The notes beneath the pieces were generated by a model. That model saw nothing but the letters and a program-made list of their open reading frames with translations. It searched no databases and had not been told where the DNA came from. A stretch of 64,000 nt of DNA. Origin: Hirsutella rhossiliensis. Lineage: Eukaryota; Ascomycota; Sordariomycetes; Hypocreales; Ophiocordycipitaceae. Below are positions 51,101 to 61,122 of this stretch, piece by piece. Made by a program: the position numbers and the translations under genes. How positions within the stretch are numbered: the first letter of the stretch is position 1; the number at the start of each line of letters is the position of its first letter. The stretch spans positions 3,720,001 to 3,784,000 of the forward strand of contig NW_025408672.1 of the NCBI RefSeq assembly GCF_020360975.1, written 5' to 3'.

Positions 51101-51998
51101 ACCGCGCACCATGCGTAGTCTTACGGGCAGGTCGACCGGCAGCTCTGGCTGCACAACCAAGAAGGTTCACGAGCGCCGACGCAAAGCTGTCGAGCTCGGA
51201 AGGAGATGCCGTGGTGATCGGGATGAAGGCGGCACCGGCCTCCACTAATTCAATGAATCGCTTCAATTCCTCGTCGGAGTTGAGATGGATCTTTCCTATT
51301 GGAAGGGGTGCCAGAACTTGTCCTGGCAGCGTGATACTAAGGGTAAAATGATCGGAGCCGGTTGCTAGATGATCCTCGACAACAGCGTCGGCCAGAGGTA
51401 TGTTGCAGAAGGCGAGATCAACCGTATTGCCGTGTGCGTTGGTCGGGACATCGACAGGATTCAGTAAGCCGAGTCGATTGTCCATTGCCCAAAACGCTAT
51501 TTCTTCGCCGCGGTCCTCTCGTCGACCGGCCTGCCAGCTGGGATGTTTGGCATTGAAATCACCAGCAACAAGACACTTGTCCGGTACGGTCCACTGAAGC
51601 AAGATTTCAAGGGCTCCGTCGTGGTACGGCTGCCGATAGAAGTTGACGACTGTTATGCCGTTGACGGTGAGCCAAAGGATGTCACGAGTCGCCGCAGGTC
51701 TCTTTTGATCAGCGACGAGACCTGCGGAACGCCGGACGTATGTCATGACTCTCGGGCGAGTGTCGCGGCCGTCCCAGTCGTTGACGGGTGAGAAGGTGTC
51801 GTAGGCCTGATGCGTCTTAGTGAGGCATCGGCCATCTTTCAGTCCTGTCCATGGCTCCTGCAACAAAATAATGTCGTATTGTTCCGAGTCGGCCAACGCA
51901 AGGGCACAATCGTGTGCCGGCGGAATCTTGCCTACGTTGGCTTGGAAGATTCGCAAGATCCTCCTATCGCTTCGATTGCGTGGAAAACAGCGAGGCAT
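48155..51998 (-). pseudogene. LINE ORF2: APE endonuclease, reverse transcriptase, RNase H; frameshifted
   Basis: True ATG at 51998. Endonuclease 51998-51012 (RIFQANVGKIPPAHD, LLQEPWTG, CLVAGDFNAKHPSW, GSDHFTLSITL). RT over 51160-48979 in three frames: PLSCLGKGLERLIARRLAW, TLVTLDIQGAFDTVLRNRL, LPQGSPVSPILFLLY and the catalytic RFGYADDTAILCVG. RNase H at 49051-48600 (FDAEAKGALEGL, WIPGHADIPGNEEADALAKA). A Cys/His-rich tail follows. The protein would carry out target-primed reverse transcription. At least three frame changes (near 51030, 50200 and 49000). Confidence 0.9.
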
Positions 51999-52012
51999 TA
52001 GGGTAGCGTCAC

Positions 52013-53632
52013 AGGACTAGTGCGTCGTTTCTTCGATGGGACGACAGGGAGGAACTGGTCGCCGTCCCTTACATGCGGCGGCGTTGTGGCCACAACGATG
52101 CATGGGGTTGACGGCGCGGCTGGCTCGTAAATGGCGCCCATGTCGGAGCTTCCATCTCCTCCAGCTGCCCGCGGCGCCGTTGACTCCAAGGAAAGTATCT
52201 GCGGCCTGCCAGGGCTCTGATCAGACTGGTCGGACACTCTGGCCTTTGAGTCTGCCGCTTCTGCTGCGCAGAGAGCTGAACTCCCATCTGCCGTACCAGG
52301 CTCTTCTCCTCCTTCGTCAGGCGCCGGACCATGCCGTGAACGCGCTTGGGGCGGGCAGGGCATTTGGGGTCATCCGCGCAATGGGGTCCAAGGCAGTTTG
52401 CACACTGCTCGAGGGCGGTGCATTCTTGGCTACGATGGCCGGTTTTGCCACAACGCCTGCAGCGCGCCGTTCGATCGCAGCTGTGTCGAGCGTGGAAATC
52501 CCAGCACTTGTCACATTGGCTAGGAATGCTGGGCTTGTTGATATAGCGGGCGAACCGGCTGGCGCCGAACAGTCGCCAGGTCTCTGCGTGGGTTCCAGGA
52601 AGGATACAATAAGGGTCTTGGTAGGCATATCGCCCGAGTCGTGTCGCGAGGTCCGTATGCTGATGGGCTTCAGTCCGGTTTGGCAGGCAATTTCTTCTTT
52701 GACCGCCTCATCGAAGTTGATCTCAACGCCGCGTAGGTCCGTGAGCCTACGGGGCAATCGGCTACGGCATACGAATGCCATTTCTGGCTAATCTCTACGG
52801 CCGTCGCGTCCAGATCTACGGCCCAATCCGCCTGTCGCTGCACGAGTAGTTCGCGCGTGGCCACATCCGATGCCAGGATGGCCCAACCCGTGTTTACCGG
52901 GAAGGCTGCCGGGATGCGGCGTAGGTCGATGCCGACTCTAGCGGCGATGTGGGCCCGGATAGCGTATCTTTCATGGTTTCGGGCCGGAGCATCGGCGTCA
53001 AGTCGGACAAAGACACGCAGGTCTTCCTTGGGTGGGACCACGGGCGGTCGTCCTTGGAGACGAGTGGTGGTTTGCTGTTTTCGCTGTGGTGGGGCGGAGG
53101 CCGTAATGGCCAGCTGTCCTTGTGTCGTTTTGCCGGATGCGAGAACGCTGCTGTACGTAGGTTTCGGTGGTTCCTCAAGGTCGGCGAGCGATTGAGTCCA
53201 GAGGTTCAGAAACTTGGTGGCAACTTGCTTTGCGATGCTATTGTGGGAGCCGGACGTGAATTGTTTGGCTGTCTGTTCGAATGATTCGCTAAAGGCCCGA
53301 AAGACTGCCAGCTTGGCATCATGGGCTGCCGTTTGGTCGCGAGCGATCTTTGTAGCCGCTTCGATGATGGAGACAGGTGCATTTTCCGTGGACCCGGTCG
53401 AACCAGGGCCATTCGGGATTATTTCCGGCTGCGTTCCTTCCGCGACGGCAGCGTTGGGCGTGTCGCTGGGAGACGTCGGTCGAGGGAGCTGCTGAGCCGC
53501 CAGGGTTGAGACATTTGGGCGAGCCTCCGCCGGAGAGGACAGTAGGTGCTGAGATGCACGGGCTGCTAGATCAGGTGGCGATTGTATGTCGACAGCACAG
53601 GGAGCGGCGCGCGAACCTGAGGCTGGTGCCAT
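52013..53632 (-). pseudogene. LINE ORF1 (gag-like) with three zinc knuckles; frameshifted
   Basis: The first usable ATG is near 53632 (MAPASGSR). The N-terminal part is Ala/Ser/Pro-rich. An RNA-recognition-like region follows (LRVFVRLDADAPARNHERYA), then a frame change near 52780 and another near 52600. The C-terminal part in a third frame has CDKCWDFHARHSC, CRRCGKTGHRSQEC and CANCLGPH (near 52540-52390). Function in the family: nucleic-acid binding and RNP formation. Confidence 0.85.
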
Positions 53633-53779
53633 GGCCGCTGCCGGCGCTTTGCGCGGCGCTGTTGCGGAATTTTCAAGAGCACTGTTAAGCGAAAAGCTGT
53701 ATGGATAGGCTACTTCCTTAACACTTGCGTGCCAAGAAAGTAAAAATGCAGGGAAGGGTTGTGAACACAATCGGGTGGT

Positions 53780-53818
53780 ACTACCCGTTGGCCCACCTAG
53801 CCTTAGCCAACGGGTAGT
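53780..53818. repeat. Hairpin-forming LINE target site
   Basis: ACTACCCGTTGGC (53780-53792) and its complement GCCAACGGGTAGT (53806-53818) form a 13-bp stem with a 13-base loop. The first arm includes most of the LINE target duplication. Confidence 0.8.
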
Positions 53819-53853
53819 GCCATGCGGCTAAACGGCATTCTCCCGGGTTAAAA

Positions 53854-56800
53854 GAGTAATCAAACATACACTCCTGATTTTCAAACATACACTCCCGACC
53901 TAAGCCCCATTTGGAAGAAGACCCCGCCACCAAAATTTGGCGCGCGCTTTCCCAACGCCCTGGCTTGCCGTGACCATCGCCGCCGCCCACCCGCCCAGCC
54001 ACCTGCCTTTTGGCCGCCATCTGCATTTTCGCAATCATCAACAATTGAAGCTATCACCACTTGACTCAACACAACAGCAACGCCGCCGCCGCCTACCGCA
54101 ATAGTCACGTCTAGTCAATCGTCCCGATGAATTCGACCGAAAGCAATACCAACAGTAGCACCGAGGCTATCACGGAGATGTCTTTCGATACGTATGATGA
54201 GGCGCTTGAAACACTCAAAGCTACGCAAGAGCTCCTTGGCTACGTCGTAGTCGTTGCAAATAGCAAGAATACCGGCAAGCCTAGGCGCAAGGAAGCCAAT
54301 ATCCGCTGTGAATACAGTGGTCAGTATAGGCGAGGCAGAGGTATATACAAGACGTCATCCAAGAAGTCGGGATGTGACTTTCGCTGTTACATCCGCTTCT
54401 ACCGACGTTGCAATGCATTCAAAGTCACCATCAAGCACGGCTCTCATAACCACGAACCTCTATTTGAGCCAATTGCTAACCCCATCGTCCGTCAACGAAG
54501 CCAACGCAAATTCGGCATCGAGCGTCTTCATAGCCTCGTCGAGGGGCTTAGCAAGAACGTCAATAACAAGAGCAGGGATATCGTGGATGCTATCCGACAG
54601 GAATATCCTGAGCTCCTTATTACCGATTCTGATATACACTTCATCCAGCTGCAACTTCGTGCCTTCCGTTACGGCGCCTCTACATCTACACAAGCCTTCC
54701 TCGATGTACTCAAAGATGCTAAAGGGGAAATCAGCTACTATGCAGTTGACCGTGGCCCTAATGGGAAGGTTTGGAGGTTTTTCTGGACATACGATGACTG
54801 TATTGCTGACTGGAAGCGTAACCCCGAGCTCCTTATCATGGATAATACGTATAAGGTCAACCGCTTTAACATGCCGCTTCTACAGATCATTGGCACAACA
54901 GGGCTACACAAGAGCTTCAGTGTAGGCTTTGGCCTCACTGCCAAGGAAGACGAAGGCGCGTTCCAATGGATCCTCTCACAGTTGCGTGAGGCTGGTCGGC
55001 AGGCTGATATTCCGGACCCGGGCGTTGTGATTACCGACTTTGATACCGCCCTGAAGAACGCCCTTGACTCTATCTTCCCATCAACGCAACAACAAGTGTG
55101 CGTTTGGCATATGATGAAGAACGTGATCCTTCACATCAAGAAGAAGTGGGAAGGATCCTCGATGGCACCGAGATTGGCGGAGATAGCCAGAACAGGAGAC
55201 TCGCCTCGCTGCAGCAGCCGCTCTCGACGACCCTATACAGGCAGATAATGCCATTGACGAGGACCGACCTATCGACCGTGCCACTGATTACCAGATTCAA
55301 CATGCCTCACAACTGGCAGATCAGTGCGTTGAGCAACAAGATGATCGTGAAGATGACGATGGAAACCAATACTACCCCGGCTCCAAGGCGGACTTTTGAG
55401 CACACAGCTGACGGTATCCGTGATGCCTGGGTTTCAGTCTTTAGGGCTCGCACGGCTGAGGAGTGCAGAGATCAGTGGGATCTACTCTGTATAGAGTTTT
55501 CGGATCAGCCAGGTAACCTAGCCTAACTACCCTCCTACTCTAACCTTTTACTAAATAGCTCCTCTTATAGCTCTCGTTAATTACCTCCGTACAACCTACT
55601 GGCCATGGCGTGCCCAGTTTTCCACCTACGCTATCCAACAGTACCGAAATTATAACATTACGGTAACTTCCCGTGTGGAGCACACATCACGAGTTGAAGT
55701 CACGATTACGCAACCGCTTCATTGACCTCCATCAGCTACAAGAGCACATCAGAGGCTCGTTACCCATCGGCAAAGAAGCATCGCGAGGCAATCCGAGTTT
55801 GCAAGAGCTAGAGTTGAATGGGCCAAGCAGACGATTATGAAGTCACTGCACCGAAAAATTGGCTGGCAGCCGATGAAACAGATCTTCAGGCAAGTTAGGC
55901 TAGCCGGGCTGAGCTTGCCGATAATCGAGGCATGCCTACGATTTGTACGGGTGCTTTCACGATGCAATGGGGGCTGCCCTGCCGGCATACAATCCGCGAT
56001 TTGATCCAGGCTGACGCGGCCGCCCTTATACCATTGCATCTTATTGATAACCACTGGCGGGTTTACGGCGTGACTGTAAGTATCTTGCTCCAGCCATAAG
56101 TACTATACTAATTTACTAGCAGCCTGAACAACAGCAATATATCGATGCAGACCACGAAGCCGATCCTGACGTTGTCAGCCTCGCCGGCGTGGAAACAGTA
56201 GACGCGAGGTATCCCTCCACTAGAGGCATCTACGGGATCCTTGGTGCTTGGGAGCAAGAGGAGCATAGAGCCAACCCAGAGCTCGTATCACGGCCACCAG
56301 AGACGCAAAGAAGAAGAGGAAGGGCACAGGCACCACTATCATGAACAAGAGGTCGAATACACTTGCTTCCGTGAGCAGCCGGGTTGACGATCTTGCCCAG
56401 CAGATCGGTGATTTCATCAAGTCACAAGCAGCAGCAACGCCGGTGCTGTTATCACAGGTTATCACAGGTGCCGCTGGTGTCACAGGGATACCAAACGACG
56501 ATGCCCTCACTTCCACAGCCGGCGCCGCCGTCACAGGGATACTATGTGATGCCACCGCCTACACCAATTGTGCCTGTATACGTACAGGCGCCGGCGCCGT
56601 CACAGTGGCAAGAACCGCCTCCTCGTCACAGGCATCACGACGGCTTCATGCACAGCCGCCGGCACAGTCTCACGAGACGGCTACGCATTTCCAGCTGGGG
56701 ATCAGAGGGACACGGCACCATACAAAACTAGCAGGCAGGCCACAAATTCGTTCCTCCTCGCCCTCCGCCGCGTCGGACGGATCCTTCCTCACAGTCACAG

Positions 56801-57295
56801 TCACAGTCACAGAGGTAGGCAAGACCTTCCGCCATTATATGCATATTGTATATATATCGGAAGATCGATCGCCGGGCTTATTGATAGCTTCAATTGAATG
56901 ACTCTAAGGGATGCATCTTCCGGCGTTGGTAATAATTGCAGATAGAATCCATATATGTCAGACAATAGTGTCCACCTCGCACGTGACAGCGGTTGATCTT
57001 TGTGGCATCAGTCAATTGATGAGAATTATCTAAAGAACAAAGGAAAGGAAAAGAATTGGATGCACACATTCGTGCAACAATATATCATCATTGCGGCGAA
57101 GCAGCAGTGGCAGTGATCGAGCATAAGGTTTCAGGAACTGACACGGGCGTGATATGCGACAATATATCTAGGCAGGCAGCCGCGGCAGCGGCGTTGGGAA
57201 AGCGCGCGCCAAATTTTGGTGGCGGGGTCTTCTTCCAAATGGGGCTTAGGTCGGGAGTGTATGTTTGAAAATCTGGAGTGTATGTTTGATTACTC
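53854..57295 (+). mobile_element. MULE 3, plus-strand copy (3a)
   Basis: 106-bp TIRs at 53854-53959 and 57190-57295 (GAGTAATCAAACATACACTC...CGCTTTCCCAACGCC), nearly perfect. The TIR contains a doubled CAAACATACACTCC. Subterminal motif CAATTGAAGCTATCAC (54042) with inverse near 56882. Left flank GGGTTAAAA; right flank GCCATGCGG. 3.44 kb, near-identical to the inverted copy 3b. Confidence 0.95.
54127..56900 (+). pseudogene. MULE 3a transposase (FAR1 type), frameshifted in the second half
   Basis: ATG 54127. The FAR1-like N-terminal domain (CEYSGQYRR, CDFRCYIRFYRRCN, SHNHEP) occupies residues about 55-115. The catalytic core has LLIMDNTYKVNRFNMPLLQ (first Asp), VVITDFDTALKNALDS (second Asp) and VCVWHMMKNV. 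The first frame stops at 55248; the continuation lies in other frames: ALDDPIQADNAIDEDRPIDR (near 55215), EHTADGIRDAWVSVFRA (near 55400), SMKSLHRKIGWQPM-type helix (55840) and a SWIM-like WGLPCRH region (55975). A low-complexity Pro/Gln/His tail ends near 56900. Distinct from, but related to, the MULE 1/2 transposases. Confidence 0.85.
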
Positions 57296-57386
57296 GCCAT
57301 GCGGAGGGTTTTTTATATGAGGCATTTTTCTCTTTGGTTGGCGATACCCGATAGCGTAACGCACAAGGCGTGCCACCTTTTAACCC
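57296..57386. other. 91-bp spacer between the two inverted MULE 3 copies
   Basis: Unique sequence. It begins GCCATGCGG, which also occurs at 53819-53827, 26 bp before the left TIR of copy 3a. It ends TTTTAACCC, the reverse complement of the 9 bases that precede copy 3a. It would be the loop of any hairpin formed by the palindrome. Confidence 0.9.
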
Positions 57387-60300
57387 GAGTAATCAAACAT
57401 ACACTCCAGATTTTCAAACATACACTCCCGACCTAAGCCCCATTTGGAAGAAGACCCCGCCACCAAAATTTGGCGCGCGCTTTCCCAACGCCGCTGCCGC
57501 GGCTGCCTGCCTAGATATATTGTCGCATATCACGCCCGTGTCAGTTCCTGAAACCTTATGCTCGATCACTGCCACTGCTGCGCCAGGCTTCGCCGCAATG
57601 ATCGGGTATATATTGTTGCACGAATGTGTGCATCCATTCTTTCCTTTCCTTTGTTCTTTAGATAATTCTCATCAATTGACTGATGCCACAAAGATCAACC
57701 GCTGTCACGTGCGAGGTGGGGACACTATTGTCTGACATATATGGATTCTATCTGCAATTATTACCAACGCCGGAAGATGCATCCTTAGAGTCATTCAATT
57801 GAAGCTATCAATAAGCCCGGCCCGATCGATCTTCCGATATATATACAATGCATATAATGGCGGAAGGTCTTTGCCTACCTCTGTGACTGTGACTGTGACT
57901 GTGAGGAAGGATCCGTCCGACGCGGCGGAGGGCGAGGCACGTGGAACGAATTTGTGACCGGCCTGCCTGCTAGTTTTGTATGGTGCCGTGTCCCTCTGAT
58001 CCCCAGCTGCTGGAAATGCTCCGTAGCCGTCTCGTGAGACTGTGCCGGCGGCTGTGCCCACATGAAGCCGTCGTGATGTGCCTGTGACGAGGAGGCGGTT
58101 CTGCCACTGTGACGGCGCCGGCGCCTGTACGTATACAGGCACAATTGGTGTAGGCGGTGGCATCACATAGTATCCTGTGACGGCGGCGCCGGCTGTGGAA
58201 GTGAGGGCATCGTCGTTTGGCATCCCTGTGACACCAGCGGCACCTGTGGAAGTGAGGGCACCTGTGATAACAGCACCGGCGTTGCTGCTGCTTGTGACTT
58301 GATGAAATCACCGATCTGCTGGGCAAGATCGTCAACCCGGCTGCTCACGGAAGCAAGTGTATTCGACCTCTTGTTCATGATAGTGGTGCCTGTGCCCTTC
58401 CTCTTCTTCTTTGCGTCTCTGGTGGCCGTGATACGAGCTCTGGGTTGGCTCTATCCTCTTGCTCCCAAGCACTAAGGATCCGGCCCGTAGATGCCTCTAG
58501 TGGAGGGATACCTCGCGTCTACTGTTTCCACGCCGGCGAGGCTGGACAACGTCAGGATCGGTTTCGTGGTCTGCATCGATATATTGCTGTTGTTCAGGCT
58601 GCTAGTAAATTAGTATAGTACTTATGGCGGGAGAAAAATACTTACAGTCACGCCGTAACCCCGCCAGTGGTTATCAATAAGATGCAATGGTATAAGGGCG
58701 GCCGCGTCAGCCTGGATCAAATCGCGGATTGTATGCCGGCAGGGCAGCCCCATTGCATCGTGAAAGCACCGTACAAATCGTAGGCATGCCTCGATTATCG
58801 GCAAGCTCAGCCCGGCTAGCCTAACTTGCCTGAAGATCTGTTTCATCGGCTGCCAGCCAATTTTTCGGTGCAGTGATCTTTGCCGATGGGTAACGAGCCC
58901 TCTGATGTGCTCTTGTAGCTGATGGAGGTCAATGAAGCGGTTGCGTAATCGTGACTTCAACTCGTGATGTGTGCTCTCCACACGGGAAGTTACCGTAATG
59001 TTATAATTTCGGTACTGTTGGATAGCGTAGGTGGAAAACTGGGCACGCCATGGCCAGTAGGTTGTACGGAGGTAATTAACGAGAGCTATAAGAGGAGCTA
59101 TTTAGTAAAAGGTTAGAGTAGGAGGGTAGTTAGGCTAGGGTTACCTGGCTGATCCGAAAACTCTATACAGAGTAGATCCCACTGATCTCTGCACTCCTCA
59201 GCCGTGCGAGCCCTAAAGACTGAAACCCAGGCATCACGGATACCGTCAGCTGTGTGCTCAAAAGTCCGCCTTGGAGCCGGGGTAGTATTGTTTCCATCGT
59301 CATCTTCACGATCATCTTGTTGCTCAACGCACTGATCTGCCAGTTGTGAGGCATGTTGAATCTGGTAATCAGTGGCACGGTCGATAGGTCGGTCCTCGTC
59401 AATGGCATTATCTGCCTGTATAGGGTCGTCGAGAGCGGCTGCTGCAGCGAGGCGAGTCTCCTGTTCTGGCCTATCTCCGCCAATCTCGGTGCCATCGAGG
59501 GATCCTTCCCACTTCTTCTTGATGAAGGATCACGTTCTTCATCATATGCCAAACGCACACTTGTTGTTGCGTTGATGGGAAGATAGAGTCAAGGGCGTTC
59601 TTCAGGGCGGTATCAAAGTCGGTAATCACAACGCCCGGGTCCGGAATATCAGCCTGCCGACCAGCCTCACGCAACTGTGAGAGGATCCATTGAACGCGCC
59701 TCGTCTTCCTTGGCAGTGAGGCCAAAGCCTACACTGAAGCTCTGTGTAGCCCTGTTGTGCCAATGATCTGTAGAAGCGGCATGTTAAAGCGGTTGACCTT
59801 ATACGTATTATCCATGATAAGGAGCTCGGGTTACGCTTCCAGTCAGCAATACAGTCATCGTATGTCCAGAAAACCTCCAAACCTTCCCATTAGGCCACGG
59901 TCAACTGCATAGTAGCTGATTTCCCTTGCTTTAGCATCTTTGAGTACATCGAGGAAGGCTTGTGTAGATGTAGAGGCGCCGTAACGGAAGGCACGAAGTT
60001 GCAGCTGGATGAAGTGTATATCAGAATCGGTAATAAGGAGCTCAGGATATTCCTGTCGGATAGCATCCACGATATCCCTGCTCTTGTTATTGACGTTCTT
60101 GCTAAGCCCTCGACGAGGCTATGAAGACGCTCGATGCCGAATTTGCGTTGGCTTCGTTGACGGACGATGGGGTTAGCAATTGGCTCAAATAGAGGTTCGT
60201 GGTTATGAGAGCCGTGCTTGATGGTGACTTTGAATGCATTGCAACGTCGGTAGAAGCGGATGTAACAGCGAAAGTCACATCCCGACTTCTTGGATGACGT

Positions 60301-60805
60301 CTTGTATATACCTCTGCCTCGTCCCAGGGCTATACTGACCACTGTATTCACAGCGGATATTGGCTTCCTTGCGCCTAGGCTTGCCGGTATTCTTGCTATT
60401 TGCAACGACTACGACGTAGCCAAGGAGCTCTTGCGTAGCTTTGAGTGTTTCAAGCGCCTCATCATACGTATCGAAAGACATCTCCGTGATAGCCTCGGTG
60501 CTACTGTTGGTATTGCTTTCGGTCGAATTCATCGGGACGATTGACTAGACGTGACTATTGCGGTAGGCGGCGGCGGCGTTGCTGTTGTGTTGAGTCAAGT
60601 GGTGATAGCTTCAATTGTTGATGATTGCGAAAATGCAGATGGCGGCCAAAAGGCAGGTGGCTGGGCGGGTGGGCGGCGGCGATGGTCACGGCAAGCCAGG
60701 GCGTTGGGAAAGCGCGCGCCAAATTTTGGTGGCGGGGTCTTCTTCCAAATGGGGCTTAGGTCGGGAGTGTATGTTTGAAAATCAGGAGTGTATGTTTGAT
60801 TACTC
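57387..60805 (-). mobile_element. MULE 3, minus-strand copy (3b)
   Basis: The same element in opposite orientation, with TIRs at 57387-57492 and about 60700-60805. It differs from 3a by scattered small indels, many at homopolymers (for example CCC against CC, TTTTT against TTTT, CCCC against CCC), and few substitutions. Right flank CGCTATCTC. Together with 3a and the spacer it forms a palindrome of 6.95 kb. Confidence 0.95.
57795..60532 (-). pseudogene. MULE 3b transposase, frameshifted
   Basis: The same protein as 3a, starting at the ATG at 60532 (MNSTESNTNSSTEAITEMSF). Frames break near 60290, 60110, 59940, 59890, 59870 and 59700, where 3a is open, and again in the second half. Core motifs are all still readable (SSLSWIIRIRSTALTCRFYR in a shifted frame; VVITDFDTALKNALDS; VCVWHMMKNV). 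Compared with 3a, this copy has lost or gained single bases rather than acquired stops. Confidence 0.85.
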
Positions 60806-61122
60806 CGCTATCTCCACAGCAAATACCCGTGCCACGCTCCACTTTACTGTCACTCGTAGAACTCGCACCACCTAGCACCACTTTTTTTTTTGTGCCGGAG
60901 GGTTCCCCCTATAGAGCCACTACGCTAAGCTATAAACCTTCTGTAATCGTGCCCGCCCCCACTTTATTGGGATTCGCTTTGGCTCACCCACTAAAGTGGG
61001 TGCTGAGGCTGGATGGCGCCATGGTCTTCGCAACACCTCCTTGTTGACCAAACTGAACGAGAGTCCTCCATTGAACAGAGCGAGTTTGAGCGAACGCCAG
61101 CTAGGCATTGAGGGGCCTCATC
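60806..61122. other. Retroposon tail and MITE-like left end before a LINE ORF1
   Basis: On the minus strand a retroposon-like 3' tail (GTGGCTCTATAGGG...CCGGCACAAAAAAAAA) occupies about 60880-60940. A copy of the MITE left end (ATCGTGCCCGCCCCCAC after TA) begins at 60953. A sequence AAGTGGGTGCTGAGGCTGG at 60992 resembles the start of the tRNA-like unit at 62766. Confidence 0.55.

Larger units (their letters stand above)
47934..53776 (-). mobile_element. Full-length Tad-like LINE with 13-bp target duplication
   Basis: Flanked by GGTACTACCCGTT at 47921-47933 and 53777-53789. On the element's strand the 3' end is a short (ACTAA)n tail, seen on the plus strand as (TTTAG)3-4 at 47932-47951. ORF1 has zinc knuckles; ORF2 has APE-type endonuclease, RT and RNase H. 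This is the layout of the Tad/I group. About 5.84 kb and apparently not 5'-truncated. Confidence 0.93.

Noticed and set aside
61108..61122. Earlier start for the LINE ORF1
   Set aside because: The codon at 61108 is TTG; the first ATG is at 61123.
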